A stretch of DNA of 64,000 nt from Betaproteobacteria bacterium (GTDB lineage: Bacteria > Pseudomonadota > Gammaproteobacteria > Burkholderiales > Usitatibacteraceae). Shown here piece after piece: positions 28,119-36,896 of the stretch. The stretch's first letter is position 1; every line of letters starts with the position of its first letter. The stretch is taken from contig JAEUMY010000004.1 of assembly GCA_016791265.1 (NCBI GenBank), positions 186,001-250,000 on the forward strand. Direction: 5' to 3'. The notes beneath the pieces are model-generated. The model ran no database searches, was not told the DNA's origin, and saw nothing but the letters and a program-made list of their open reading frames with translations. The translations under genes and the position numbers were made by a program.

Positions 28119-29411
28119 ATGAATCCACTCGTCGCCGATCTTGATCGCCTGGCGGCCCTGATGACTTCGCGCGCGGGATTGATCCAGCTCGCCGTCATTG
28201 CCCTCGGCCTGCTGCTGGGCTGGGCACTCTCGCGTCAGGCGCGAAGTCGCCTGCCGGGAGACATTCCCGCAGGCAGCCTCAAGGTTGTCGCCGGCAGCTT
28301 TCATCGCGTGGCCTCGCCGCTACTGGCTCTGGGCTTCATCTGGCTGGGACACATTCTGCTCGCGAAGGTGATGAATGTGGCACTCATCAAGCTCGCGATT
28401 CCGCTCCTGGTCTCGTTCACCGTCATCCGTTTGTTGGTCTATCTGGTGCGCCACCTGCTGACGCCCAGCACACTTTTGAAGGCGTCCGAGCGCATCATCG
28501 CCTACACCATGTGGGCCTTCGCGGCGCTATACATCACCGGCCTCTTGCCGGAAGTGGAAACCGCGCTGTCGGATGTGTCCTTCTCCGTGGGCAAGCAGAA
28601 GATCACGCTGCTCATGATCCTGACCGGCCTCGTGACGGTGCTGTTGACGCTGCTCATCGCGATGACGATCTCGCGCATCGCCGAACGCCGGATCATGGCG
28701 CAGGAAGGCGTGAGCCTGAGTCTTAGACTGGCCGTCACCAAAGGCTTGCAGGCGCTGGCGGTGCTGCTGGCGATCCTGATCGCGCTGCCCCTGGTGGGCA
28801 TCGATCTCACCGTGCTCTCCGTGTTTGGCGGCGCAATCGGTGTAGGTCTGGCATTCGGCCTGCAAAAAGTCGCCAGCAACTATGTGTCTGGATTCATCAT
28901 TCTGCTCGAGCGCGCCATCCGCGTGGGCGACCTGGTCTCGGTCGACAGTCGGCACGGCGTCATCACCGGCATCCACGCGCGCTACACCGTGATCCGGTCC
29001 CTCGACGGCACGGAGGCGCTCCTGCCCAACGAGATGTTCATCACCCAAGCGGTGGTGAACCATACGTTCAGCGATCCGACGTCGTCGGTCAAGATTCCGA
29101 TCAGCGTGGCATACGGGGCTGACGTCGATCGGCTGGAAGCCTTGCTGACCGAGATCGCGCTGGATCATCCGCGCGTCATCAAAGACCCGGCACCGGCCGT
29201 GCTGGTTCGCGCACTGGGGGACAACGGCATGGACCTGGAGCTGACGGTGTGGATACAGGATGCGGACCAGGGTGTGGGCGCATTGCGCTCGGACTTGCTG
29301 CGGCGGGTTCTGAAGTGCTTTGCGGCGGAAGGCATCGAGATCCCGTTCCCGCAATGGGAAATCCGGCGAGCGCGCTTGCAATCACCCGCCTCGGCACCAC
29401 CTCAAGCTTGA
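28119..29411 (+). CDS. Mechanosensitive channel of the MscS family
   Basis: 430 residues with five to six membrane helices in the first 250, then the conserved pore-lining and vestibule sequence GVGLAFGLQKVASNYVSG, LLERAIRVGDLVSVD and the beta-domain (RYTVIRSLDGTEALLPNEMF) with a C-terminal portal region. It is longer than E. coli MscS (286) because of extra N-terminal helices, as in the YjeP/YbdG-type subfamilies. It relieves turgor on osmotic downshock. Confidence 0.92.
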   Translation: MNPLVADLDRLAALMTSRAGLIQLAVIALGLLLGWALSRQARSRLPGDIPAGSLKVVAGSFHRVASPLLALGFIWLGHILLAKVMNVALIKLAIPLLVSFTVIRLLVYLVRHLLTPSTLLKASERIIAYTMWAFAALYITGLLPEVETALSDVSFSVGKQKITLLMILTGLVTVLLTLLIAMTISRIAERRIMAQEGVSLSLRLAVTKGLQALAVLLAILIALPLVGIDLTVLSVFGGAIGVGLAFGLQKVASNYVSGFIILLERAIRVGDLVSVDSRHGVITGIHARYTVIRSLDGTEALLPNEMFITQAVVNHTFSDPTSSVKIPISVAYGADVDRLEALLTEIALDHPRVIKDPAPAVLVRALGDNGMDLELTVWIQDADQGVGALRSDLLRRVLKCFAAEGIEIPFPQWEIRRARLQSPASAPPQA

Positions 29412-29421
29412 CGTATGTCAA
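29408..29421. promoter_or_regulatory. FNR/CRP-type binding site upstream of the desaturase
   Basis: TTGACGTATGTCAA fits the TTGAY-N4-RTCAA pattern of FNR/Anr/FixK sites. It overlaps the stop of the MscS gene and lies about 120 bp upstream of the desaturase ATG. Regulation by oxygen is inference. Confidence 0.45.
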
Positions 29422-29436
29422 TCAATCCGATTGATT
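29420..29436. promoter_or_regulatory. 17-bp palindrome upstream of the desaturase, possible operator
   Basis: AATCAATC-C-GATTGATT is a perfect inverted repeat with a one-base centre, adjoining the FNR-like site. No other such repeat occurs near genes here, so a dedicated operator is plausible. Regulator unknown. Confidence 0.45.
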
Positions 29437-29539
29437 TTGCCTTTCGTCCGCGTTTGCGGTCACTCACATCGAATCTTCGGCCTTTTTGCCTGCCTGAGCT
29501 GAAGTAGAATGTGAGTCTTGTCGTCCCATAGGTGAATTC

Positions 29540-30742
29540 ATGCCCCCGAATTTCTTGAACGGTCTCGTTTCTCTCCCGTGGTGGGGATATGTGGTTGTGG
29601 CGCTCGTGCTGACCCATATCACGATCGCTGCCGTCACCATTTTTCTGCATCGCTCGCAGGCGCACCGTGGTGTGGACCTGCATGCGATTCCCAGCCATTT
29701 TTTCCGATTCTGGCTGTGGCTGACCACGGGCATGGTGACTAAGGAGTGGGTGGCCATTCATCGCAAGCATCATGCCCACTGCGAGACCGAGAACGACCCG
29801 CACAGCCCGATGATTTACGGCATCCGCAAGGTGCTGACGGAAGGTGCGGAGCTTTATCGCCTCGAAGCCAAGAACGCCGAAACGCTGGAGAAGTACGGCA
29901 AAGGCACGCCCGATGACTGGCTGGAGCGCAATCTGTATTCCCGCTTCTCTTGGCAGGGTTCTGGCCTGATGCTGGTGACCAACATCGTCCTCTTCGGCCC
30001 CATCGGTGCGACCATCTGGGCTGTACAGATGGCGTGGATTCCTTTCCACGCCGCCGGCATCATCAATGGCATCGGTCACTTCTGGGGTTATCGCCATTTC
30101 ACGGTGAACGACACCAGCACCAACATCGTCCCCATCGCAATGTGGATCGGAGGCGAGGAGTTGCATAACAACCATCATGCCTTCCCGACATCGGCGCGCT
30201 TCTCGATGCGTTGGTACGAGTTCGATCTGGGTTGGCTCTACATTCAGATCCTGCAATTCCTCGGGCTTGCGACGGTGAAGAAGGTGGCGCCCAGAGCCCG
30301 CATGAATCTGTCAAAGGTTGCGTGCGACGCGGAGACGCTGCAAGCGGTTATCGCGCACCGCTATGAGATCACGACCCGCTACGCGAAAAGCCTGAAAGCG
30401 ACGTGCGCGGAGGAAATCCGCAGGCTTCGTGAATCGGGCAAGGCGCCTTCTCTCACCCGCCTTCGCGATGGCAAGGCGGCACGTCGCTTCCGCCAGTGGC
30501 TGCATCTGGACGCATCGACCCTGCCTTCAGACCAGCGCGAGTCGCTGAACGAGACCCTCAGCAACAGTCGTGTGCTGGAAACCATTTACGCGTTCAAGCA
30601 GGAGCTTGCCGGCGTGTGGGAGCGCTCGACGGTCTCGTCCGAGCAACTGGTGAAGCAACTGGAAGATTGGTGTCAGCGCGCGGAAGCGTCCGGCATCGCG
30701 CAACTCGCCCAGTTTTCCCGCCGACTGCGGGCGTACGCCTGA
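29540..30742 (+). CDS. Acyl-CoA / fatty acid desaturase
   Basis: Introduces a double bond into a saturated acyl chain using oxygen and a di-iron centre in the membrane. 400 residues. The three histidine boxes are present: HRSQAH (37-42), HRKHH (74-78) and HNNHH (about 209-213). Hydrophobic helices flank them. The C-terminal 130 residues are helical and charged, longer than in the shortest family members. It may adjust membrane fluidity. Upstream palindromes (29408-29436) suggest regulated expression. A palindrome copy and a terminator follow the stop. Confidence 0.93.
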   Translation: MPPNFLNGLVSLPWWGYVVVALVLTHITIAAVTIFLHRSQAHRGVDLHAIPSHFFRFWLWLTTGMVTKEWVAIHRKHHAHCETENDPHSPMIYGIRKVLTEGAELYRLEAKNAETLEKYGKGTPDDWLERNLYSRFSWQGSGLMLVTNIVLFGPIGATIWAVQMAWIPFHAAGIINGIGHFWGYRHFTVNDTSTNIVPIAMWIGGEELHNNHHAFPTSARFSMRWYEFDLGWLYIQILQFLGLATVKKVAPRARMNLSKVACDAETLQAVIAHRYEITTRYAKSLKATCAEEIRRLRESGKAPSLTRLRDGKAARRFRQWLHLDASTLPSDQRESLNETLSNSRVLETIYAFKQELAGVWERSTVSSEQLVKQLEDWCQRAEASGIAQLAQFSRRLRAYA

Positions 30743-30771
30743 TCGCTCCCCCTGTGCCCGTGCGTGGATAA

Positions 30772-30783
30772 GCGAATATTCGC
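30772..30783. repeat. GCGAATATTCGC palindrome, exact, intergenic
   Basis: Between the desaturase stop and the terminator at 30804. Confidence 0.95.
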
Positions 30784-30803
30784 TGACAGGACGCGATACC
30801 AAC

Positions 30804-30831
30804 AAAAAACCCGGCCATGGCCGGGTTTTTT
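30804..30831. terminator. Bidirectional intrinsic terminator
   Basis: AAAAAACCCGGCC, two-base loop, GGCCGGGTTTTTT. It ends the desaturase transcript and, on the other strand, the rpmB-rpmG transcript. Confidence 0.93.
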
Positions 30832-30857
30832 TCAGCACCGTGAAACAAGCAAGCTGA

Positions 30858-31022
30858 TTACTTCAGCTTGGTTTCCTTGTAAGCCACATGCTTGCGGGCA
30901 ACGGGATCAAACTTCTTGATCTCCATCTTTTCAGGCATGGTCTTCTTGTTCTTGCTGGTGGTGTAGAAGTGCCCCGTGCCGGCGGTCGACTCCAGTTTGA
31001 TCTTGTCTCGCTTGCTGGCCAT
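30858..31022 (-). CDS. rpmG: 50S ribosomal protein bL33
   Basis: 54 residues, [20 protein letters not shown] at the start and [14 protein letters not shown] at the end, a clear bL33. It has no zinc-binding cysteines, so it is the C-minus form that works without zinc. It follows rpmB by 14 bp and ends just before the shared terminator. Too short to stand out by length, but the match is strong. Confidence 0.95.
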   Translation of the reverse strand: MASKRDKIKLESTAGTGHFYTTSKNKKTMPEKMEIKKFDPVARKHVAYKETKLK

Positions 31023-31036
31023 GATCGACTCCGGGA

Positions 31037-31273
31037 TTAAATGGCTTCGCCGCGCGCGCGCAGCTCGGCAACGACGACGTCGATGCCCTTCTTGTCGATG
31101 GTGCGCAGACCTGCGTTAGTCACGCGCAGGTTTACCCAGCGGTTCTCGGATTCAACCCAGAAGCGGCGTGACTGCAGGTTGGGCAGAAAACGACGCTTGG
31201 TCTTGTTGTTGGCGTGTGAAACGTGATTGCCCACCATGGGGGCTTTTCCGGTCACTTGGCAAACGCGGGCCAT
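31037..31273 (-). CDS. rpmB: 50S ribosomal protein bL28
   Basis: 78 residues from ATG at 31273 ([20 protein letters not shown]), preceded by GGAGG. The family core ([19 protein letters not shown]) is intact. First gene of the rpmB-rpmG operon, as in most proteobacteria. The promoter at 31304-31333 drives it. Confidence 0.96.
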   Translation of the reverse strand: MARVCQVTGKAPMVGNHVSHANNKTKRRFLPNLQSRRFWVESENRWVNLRVTNAGLRTIDKKGIDVVVAELRARGEAI

Positions 31274-31303
31274 GGCGACACCTCCAAAATTGCAAAGACC
31301 GCG

Positions 31304-31333
31304 ATTATAGCGATTCCGAGCTCGGCAGCGCAA
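31304..31333 (-). promoter_or_regulatory. Sigma-70 promoter of rpmB-rpmG
   Basis: On the reverse strand TTGCGC, an 18-bp spacer and a perfect TATAAT, about 30 bp upstream of the rpmB ATG. Confidence 0.75.
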
Positions 31334-31374
31334 GGGCCAACGAGGAATGAATCAGGGGCTTGGACGGACAGACG

Positions 31375-32061
31375 TCAAGTCGAATAGGGCATCAAGCCCT
31401 GTTCGGCAAATGACAATATGCGGCCCGGCGCCACCACGAAATGGTCCAATACCCGGATGTCGATTGTCTTCAAGGCATCCACGAGCGCCCGGGTCAAGTG
31501 GCGATCCGCTTGGCTGGGTTCGGTGCCACCGGACGGATGATTGTGGGCAAATATCACTGCGGCAGCGTTATGTGTTAGCGCACGCTTCACGATTTCTCTC
31601 GGATAAACAGAGGTCTGGGTCAGCGTGCCCTGAGCCAGCGTGTCGGACGAAATCACCTCATTGCGCGCATTCAGAAATATGCCCAGGAACACTTCATGGC
31701 CCAGCGATTGCAGCTGAATGCGCAAAAAGTCTCTCACAGCCTGGGGGGACGCCAGCACGTCAGACTCGGCCATCGTTTCCGCCAATGCGCGGCGCGACAT
31801 TTCCATGACTGCCTGCAATTGAACATACTTGGCCGGCCCCATGCCAGTGACTTTGGACAAACGGGCGGCGTCGGCACCGAACAAGCGCTGAAGGCTGCCA
31901 AACTCGGCGAGGAGCAATCTCGCTAAATCGACCGCCGACTTCCCGCGCACGCCAACGCGCAAGAATATGGCGAGCAGTTCCGCGTCGGAAAGGGCCGCCG
32001 CGCCCTTCGCCAGCAGCTTTTCTCTGGGGCGGTCGTCCTCGGGCCAAGTCTTGATGCTCAT
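31375..32061 (-). CDS. radC: RadC family JAB/MPN-domain protein
   Basis: 228 residues from ATG at 32061 ([20 protein letters not shown]). The N-terminal part has a helix-hairpin-helix region ([15 protein letters not shown]). The C-terminal JAMM metal site is complete: [17 protein letters not shown] with a conserved upstream Glu ([11 protein letters not shown]). Despite its name RadC is not proven as a repair protein; it resembles a metal-dependent hydrolase. It is divergent from coaBC, 16 bp away. Confidence 0.93.
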   Translation of the reverse strand: MSIKTWPEDDRPREKLLAKGAAALSDAELLAIFLRVGVRGKSAVDLARLLLAEFGSLQRLFGADAARLSKVTGMGPAKYVQLQAVMEMSRRALAETMAESDVLASPQAVRDFLRIQLQSLGHEVFLGIFLNARNEVISSDTLAQGTLTQTSVYPREIVKRALTHNAAAVIFAHNHPSGGTEPSQADRHLTRALVDALKTIDIRVLDHFVVAPGRILSFAEQGLMPYST

Positions 32062-32077
32062 GTGTAGAATGCCCTCC

Positions 32078-33373
32078 ATGTCGAAATCCGCAGCAGAAGA
32101 CGCGTCTCTCACTGTAACCCAGCGTTCGCCAAGAATTGTCTTGGGCCTCACCGGCGGCATCGCCACCTACAAAAGCGCGGAACTTGTACGCCTTCTGGTC
32201 AAGGCCGGCCACGAGGTGCATGTCGCGATGACGCCGGCTGCCCGGAAGTTCATCGCCCCCACCACCCTGCAGGCACTTTCCGGGCACCCGGTGTGGACCG
32301 ACTTGTGGGACAACCACGCCGTTCCCGGTGCGCGGCCGAATGGCATGGCGCATATTGAAATCACGCGACAGGCAGCGCTCATGGTCGTGGCACCGGCGAG
32401 CGCCGACTTTCTCGCCAAATTAGCGCATGGCTTGGCTGACGACCTGCTTTCCACAGCCTGCCTGGCTCGCGACCCCATCCGAACCCATCTGGCTGTCGCC
32501 CCAGCGATGAACGTGGAAATGTGGGAGAACCCAGCCACGCAACGGAACATCGCTACTTTGCAGCGCGACGGAATCAGCATTTGGGGCCCCGAAGGCGGCG
32601 ATCAGGCTTGCGGCGAAGTGGGCATGGGTCGTATGCGCGAACCGGCAGATCTTTTCAACGACGTCGAGCGACACTTGCAGCGCTTTCGCATGCCCAAGCT
32701 GCTTTCGGGCACCAAGGTGATGGTCACGGCGGGCCCCACGTTCGAGGAAATCGATCCGGTTCGTGGTTTGACCAACCGCAGCTCGGGAAAAATGGGCTAC
32801 GAAATCGCGGCAGCCGCCAAAGCTGCTGGCGCGCATGTGACATTGATTTCCGGTCCAACGGCAATCCGGCCACCGGCCGTTGATCGAGTTATGCACATCG
32901 CATCCGCAAGAGAACTTTTCGACGCCGTTCGGCAAAATATCGAAGATGTTGACGTCTTTTTCTCGGTCGCCGCAGTGGCGGACTATACCCCAACCAAGGT
33001 CGCGCCTCAGAAAATCAAGAAGTCCGGGCAGGAACTCACATTGAAGCTGGTTCCGACCGAAGATGTCTTGGCCCATGTTGCAAACCGAAAACAGCCCCCG
33101 TTTTGCATCGGATTCGCCGCCGAAAGCGAGAACGTCGTCGAATATGCCGCTAAAAAGCGGGAAAGAAAGCAAATTCCACTCATTGTCGCCAATCACGCCA
33201 ATTCAGCCATTGGCGCTGACGATAACGCGGTCACCCTGATCTGGGACGGCGGTTCAAAGTCATTGCCACTGGCGCCCAAACGCGTCATCGCCGAGCAGGT
33301 CGTTGCCGAGGCCGCGCGGCGATTCGACCTGTGGAAGTCGGCAAAGAGCAGAACGACACGCAAGAAAGGTTGA
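32078..33373 (+). CDS. coaBC: Bifunctional phosphopantothenoylcysteine decarboxylase / synthetase
   Basis: Two consecutive steps of CoA synthesis. 431 residues from ATG at 32078 (another ATG at 32069 is possible). CoaC flavoprotein half: [33 protein letters not shown] and the substrate clamp [13 protein letters not shown] with Cys. CoaB half: [16 protein letters not shown] and [13 protein letters not shown]. It overlaps or abuts dut downstream. It acts downstream of panC and panD encoded elsewhere in this window. Confidence 0.97.
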   Translation: MSKSAAEDASLTVTQRSPRIVLGLTGGIATYKSAELVRLLVKAGHEVHVAMTPAARKFIAPTTLQALSGHPVWTDLWDNHAVPGARPNGMAHIEITRQAALMVVAPASADFLAKLAHGLADDLLSTACLARDPIRTHLAVAPAMNVEMWENPATQRNIATLQRDGISIWGPEGGDQACGEVGMGRMREPADLFNDVERHLQRFRMPKLLSGTKVMVTAGPTFEEIDPVRGLTNRSSGKMGYEIAAAAKAAGAHVTLISGPTAIRPPAVDRVMHIASARELFDAVRQNIEDVDVFFSVAAVADYTPTKVAPQKIKKSGQELTLKLVPTEDVLAHVANRKQPPFCIGFAAESENVVEYAAKKRERKQIPLIVANHANSAIGADDNAVTLIWDGGSKSLPLAPKRVIAEQVVAEAARRFDLWKSAKSRTTRKKG

Positions 33374-33375
33374 AG

Positions 33376-33825
33376 TTGAAATCGATTGATGTGCGAATTC
33401 TTGACGAGCGCATGCGCGAGTCGCTGCCGGCCTATGCCACCGCTGGGGCAGCCGGCTTGGACCTCAAGGCCTGCATCGACACCCCGCTGACACTCGCGCC
33501 CGGCGCCTGCCATCTCGTCCCGACCGGCATTGCGATCCACATCGCCGATTCGGGATTCGCAGCGGTGCTGTTGCCGCGCTCGGGGCTCGGACACAAAAGC
33601 GGGATCGTTCTCGGGAACTTGGTCGGACTGATCGATTCGGACTACCAGGGTCAGGTCTTTGTCTCGCTGTGGAATCGCAGCGCGAATGCCTTCACGATCC
33701 AACCCTTGGACCGCATCGCACAAATGGTCGTCATTCCGGTCGCACAGGTGGCGTTCAATGTCGTCGAAAACTTCGCCGACTCCGCACGCGGCGCAGGCGG
33801 ATTCGGGCACACTGGCGCTCGTTGA
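33376..33825 (+). CDS. dut: dUTP diphosphatase
   Basis: Hydrolyses dUTP to dUMP, keeping uracil out of DNA. 149 residues from a TTG start at 33376. No ATG or GTG lies at the family N-terminus ([10 protein letters not shown] aligns with the usual M-KKIDVKILD), and AAAGG sits at 33365-33369 with good spacing. The frame is open upstream into coaBC. Motifs: AGAAGLDL (I), [10 protein letters not shown] (II), [10 protein letters not shown] (III), DRIAQMV (IV) and the C-terminal Gly-rich motif [10 protein letters not shown], all present, so an active trimer is expected. The coaBC-dut order is common in proteobacteria. Confidence 0.95.
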   Translation: MKSIDVRILDERMRESLPAYATAGAAGLDLKACIDTPLTLAPGACHLVPTGIAIHIADSGFAAVLLPRSGLGHKSGIVLGNLVGLIDSDYQGQVFVSLWNRSANAFTIQPLDRIAQMVVIPVAQVAFNVVENFADSARGAGGFGHTGAR

Positions 33826-33843
33826 TACTCAGAGACCCGGTCC

Positions 33844-34320
33844 ATGACACCCCTGTCTTTTCGTCGATTCGCGCGGGACTTCTTCGCCGCCCTCGCTTTC
33901 AGCGGGTTGGCCCTGGCGACTGGGCAAGTTGCCGCGCAAGGCCCGCTGCCAACGCTGACCCTGACGGTCGAGGGCCACGCGGTGAAGGCGGAGGTCGCCG
34001 CCACCGTCGAGTCCCGCACGAAAGGTCTCATGCATCGCGAAAAGCTTGGCAAGAACGACGGCATGCTGTTCGTGTTTGACGAACTCGGCTACCACGCGAT
34101 GTGGATGAAGAACACACTCATTCCGCTTGCCGTCGCATTCATTGATGAGCAGGGCAAGATCCTCAACATCGCCGAGATGCAGCCCCATTCGGAATCCACC
34201 CACGCGGCCACAGGGCCGGCGAGATACGCACTGGAAATGAATGCCGGCTGGTTCAAAGAACGCAACGTCGGCCCCGGCACCAAGATCAAGGGCCTCGACA
34301 AAGCCCCCAAGGGGCGCTAG
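33844..34320 (+). CDS. Exported DUF192 protein
   Basis: 158 residues. A signal peptide (about 1-31, ending VAAQG) precedes a DUF192 domain with its typical marks: RTKGLMHREKL, GMLFVFDE, MWMKNTLIPLAVAFID and the closing AGWFKERNVGPGT. Small periplasmic beta-rich protein of unknown role. It lies 18 bp after dut and probably shares its transcript. Confidence 0.88.
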   Translation: MTPLSFRRFARDFFAALAFSGLALATGQVAAQGPLPTLTLTVEGHAVKAEVAATVESRTKGLMHREKLGKNDGMLFVFDELGYHAMWMKNTLIPLAVAFIDEQGKILNIAEMQPHSESTHAATGPARYALEMNAGWFKERNVGPGTKIKGLDKAPKGR

Positions 34321-34403
34321 ACAGGCAACCCACCGCAGTCTTCCAACTCCAGTAGAATTTCCCAATCGGCGCAGCACTGCGCGCAACCCTACCGAGGTCC
34401 ATC

Positions 34404-34730
34404 GTGAGTGAAGCCATCGTTCATGTGACAGACAGCAGCTTTGATCAGGAAGTCCTGCAATCGACGACCCCCGTGTTGGTCGACTATTGGGCGGAATGGT
34501 GCGGACCCTGCAAAATGATCGCGCCGATTCTGGATGAAGTGGCGAAGGAGTACGACGGTCGCCTCAAGGTCGCCAAACTCAACATCGATGACAATGCCGC
34601 CACGCCGCCCAAGTACGGAATCCGCGGCATCCCGACGCTCATGCTGTTCAAGGGCGGCAACGTCGAGGCCACCAAGGTGGGGGCGCTTTCGAAATCGCAG
34701 CTGGCCGCTTTCATCGATAGCAATCTGTGA
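34404..34730 (+). CDS. trxA: Thioredoxin
   Basis: General cytoplasmic disulfide reductant. 108 residues, the usual length. The active site WCGPCK is at residues 32-37, with the cis-proline in [11 protein letters not shown] and the buried Asp27. No signal peptide. It lies just before rho, a common proteobacterial order. Confidence 0.97.
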   Translation: MSEAIVHVTDSSFDQEVLQSTTPVLVDYWAEWCGPCKMIAPILDEVAKEYDGRLKVAKLNIDDNAATPPKYGIRGIPTLMLFKGGNVEATKVGALSKSQLAAFIDSNL

Positions 34731-34791
34731 TCCAGAGCCAAATGACACGCCGGCGGCCGAGTCTCCCGGCGCGCTTGGCAACGGCCTGTCG

Positions 34792-34820
34792 TTGACAGGC
34801 TGATTTGAACGGCCTATCCT
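34792..34820 (+). promoter_or_regulatory. Sigma-70 promoter upstream of rho
   Basis: A perfect -35 TTGACA (34792-34797), 17-bp spacer and -10 TATCCT (34815-34820). It predicts a leader of about 145 nt before the rho ATG, consistent with the known autogenous control of rho by its leader in other bacteria. Confidence 0.75.
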
Positions 34821-34928
34821 TCGAGTCCATCCGGTAGGTCCTCCCGCAGCTCTCCCCCAAGCATTCCGACGTCACCAATCCGCACCTCCGGACCGGCGCG
34901 CATTCATCGCCCGCGCCCTTCACCACTT

Positions 34929-34940
34929 CCGAATATTCGC
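34929..34940. repeat. CCGAATATTCGC, one-mismatch copy, in the rho leader
   Basis: First base differs. It lies in the predicted rho leader, 33 bp before the ATG. Confidence 0.75.
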
Positions 34941-34972
34941 ACCATCCCGCCTCGCCGCGAGGCCTTCCAGCC

Positions 34973-36232
34973 ATGCATCTTTCCGATCTGAAACTCCTTC
35001 ATGTGTCCGAGCTTGTGGACATGGCCGCCAAGAATGATCTTGAAGGCGCCAATCGTCTGCGCAAGCAGGAATTGATCTTTGCCCTGTTGAAGCATCAGGC
35101 CAAGAAAGGCGAGGCCATCTTCGGCGACGGCACGCTGGAGGTGCTGCAGGACGGATTTGGATTCCTGCGCTCGCCCGACACGTCCTATCTCGCCGGCCCC
35201 GACGACATCTATGTGAGTCCGTCACAGATTCGCCGCTTCAACCTGCATACCGGAGACACCATCGAAGGCGAAATCCGCACGCCGAAGGAAGGCGAGCGCT
35301 ACTTCGCGTTGGTGAAGGTGGACAAGGTCAATGGCGAAGCGCCGGAGAACACCAAGAACAAGATCCTCTTCGAGAACCTGACGCCTCTGCATCCGACGCG
35401 GGTGCTGCGCCTCGAACGCGACATCAAGGCCGAGGAGAACCTCACCGGCCGGGTCATCGACATCATCGCCCCCATCGGCTGCGGTCAACGCGGCCTCATC
35501 GTTTCGCCGCCCAAGGCCGGCAAGACCGTGCTGATGCAGCATGTGGCGCACGCCATCACCTCCAACAATCCGGAAGTCGTGATGATCGTGCTCCTCATCG
35601 ACGAGCGCCCCGAAGAAGTCACGGAAATGATGCGCACGGTGAAAGGCGAGGTCGTGGCCTCCACGTTTGACGAGCCGGCGACGCGTCATGTGCAGGTGGC
35701 CGAGATGGTCATTGAAAAAGCGAAACGTCTGGTCGAGCACAAGAAGGATGTGGTCATCCTGCTCGACTCCATCACCCGCCTCGCCCGCGCCTACAACACG
35801 GTGGTGCCCGCTTCCGGGAAGGTGCTGACCGGCGGTGTGGACTCGAACGCGCTGCAACGTCCCAAGCGCTTCTTCGGCGCGGCCCGCAATGTGGAGGAAG
35901 GCGGCTCGCTCACCATCATCGCGACAGCCTTGATCGACACCGGCTCACGCATGGATGACGTGATCTACGAGGAATTCAAAGGCACCGGCAACATGGAAAT
36001 TCATCTCGACCGGCGCATGGCGGAGAAGCGGGTGTATCCGTCGATCAACGTCAATCGCTCTGGCACGCGACGCGAGGAGCTCCTCCTGGGCCCGGATGTG
36101 CTGCAGAAGGTCTGGATACTCCGGAAGCTCATGTACAGCATGGATGAAATGGAGGCGACGGAGTTCCTGCTTGAACGTTTGCGAAACTCCAAGACCAACG
36201 CCGAGTTCTTCGAAGCCATGAAGCGCACGTGA
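34973..36232 (+). CDS. rho: Transcription termination factor Rho
   Basis: Hexameric RNA helicase that ends transcription. 419 residues, the standard length. The N-terminal helical region and RNA-binding CSD ([20 protein letters not shown]), the Walker [18 protein letters not shown] near residue 180, Walker [17 protein letters not shown], the Q-loop/R-loop part and [13 protein letters not shown] are all present. The leader upstream carries a promoter and a near copy of the palindrome. Confidence 0.98.
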   Translation: MHLSDLKLLHVSELVDMAAKNDLEGANRLRKQELIFALLKHQAKKGEAIFGDGTLEVLQDGFGFLRSPDTSYLAGPDDIYVSPSQIRRFNLHTGDTIEGEIRTPKEGERYFALVKVDKVNGEAPENTKNKILFENLTPLHPTRVLRLERDIKAEENLTGRVIDIIAPIGCGQRGLIVSPPKAGKTVLMQHVAHAITSNNPEVVMIVLLIDERPEEVTEMMRTVKGEVVASTFDEPATRHVQVAEMVIEKAKRLVEHKKDVVILLDSITRLARAYNTVVPASGKVLTGGVDSNALQRPKRFFGAARNVEEGGSLTIIATALIDTGSRMDDVIYEEFKGTGNMEIHLDRRMAEKRVYPSINVNRSGTRREELLLGPDVLQKVWILRKLMYSMDEMEATEFLLERLRNSKTNAEFFEAMKRT

Positions 36233-36272
36233 CGGTCGGCACGCCACCTAAAACCACCCGAATATCAAATAC

Positions 36273-36301
36273 TTGCACTGGCCGGCGCGATTGGGCATAA
36301 T
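36273..36301 (+). promoter_or_regulatory. Sigma-70 promoter upstream of rpmE2
   Basis: TTGCAC (36273-36278), 17-bp spacer, CATAAT (36296-36301). About 120 bp before the bL31 ATG, in the gap after rho. Confidence 0.75.
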
Positions 36302-36424
36302 GCTCGGCTTTCAACTTTCGCCGTTCCACGGCGGAGCAAAAAGCCGCGGCCGGAAGTGCGTAGAGCTGCATAAAGCGCTTACCCGCAGGTTGCACCGCCA
36401 GACTGGCCAAAAAAGGATCCGAGC

Positions 36425-36694
36425 ATGAAAGCCAACACCCATCCCAAGTACACCGAAGTCATTTTTCACGACACGAGCTGTGACTTCAAATTTCTGACCC
36501 GATCCACTCTCGAAGTGAAGGGCGGCGACAAAACGAAGTGGACGGATGGCAAGGAATATCCGTTGGTGAAAATCGAAGTGTCTTCGGAGTCCCACCCGTT
36601 CTACACGGGCAAGCACAAGGTCATGGACACCGCCGGCCGTATCGACAAGTTCCGCCAGCGCTACGCCAAGAAGCCCACCGTCGCCAAAGCCTGA
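36425..36694 (+). CDS. rpmE2: 50S ribosomal protein bL31 type B
   Basis: 89 residues ([20 protein letters not shown]). It lacks the CxxC zinc motif of the type A protein, so it is the zinc-independent type B paralogue, in some bacteria made when zinc is scarce. It follows rho, as in many betaproteobacteria. Together with the cysteine-free bL33 above, both zinc-optional ribosomal proteins here are the non-zinc forms. Confidence 0.95.
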   Translation: MKANTHPKYTEVIFHDTSCDFKFLTRSTLEVKGGDKTKWTDGKEYPLVKIEVSSESHPFYTGKHKVMDTAGRIDKFRQRYAKKPTVAKA

Positions 36695-36722
36695 GCACAG
36701 CACTCAAAGCGCGCGACACCTT

Positions 36723-36734
36723 GCGAGTATTCGC
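36723..36734. repeat. GCGAGTATTCGC, one-mismatch copy, intergenic
   Basis: One internal base differs (breaks the symmetry). Flanks still read TT...AA. It lies between rpmE2 and its terminator. Confidence 0.75.
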
Positions 36735-36757
36735 AAGGCCAAGGGTCGATGCAACAC

Positions 36758-36785
36758 GAAAGAGGCAGCCCAGGCTGCCTCTTTC
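36758..36785. terminator. Intrinsic terminator after rpmE2
   Basis: GAAAGAGGCAGCC, two-base loop, GGCTGCCTCTTTC, followed by ATTTTC. Confidence 0.88.
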
Positions 36786-36896
36786 ATTTTCCATATCGGA
36801 AACCGCAAGGCGCAGCGCGCGACCCGCGCCATTACAATCCAGCCATGCAAGTAGACGCGTCCACGCACCGCCCGGAACGGCTCCGGTCTCGCTCTC

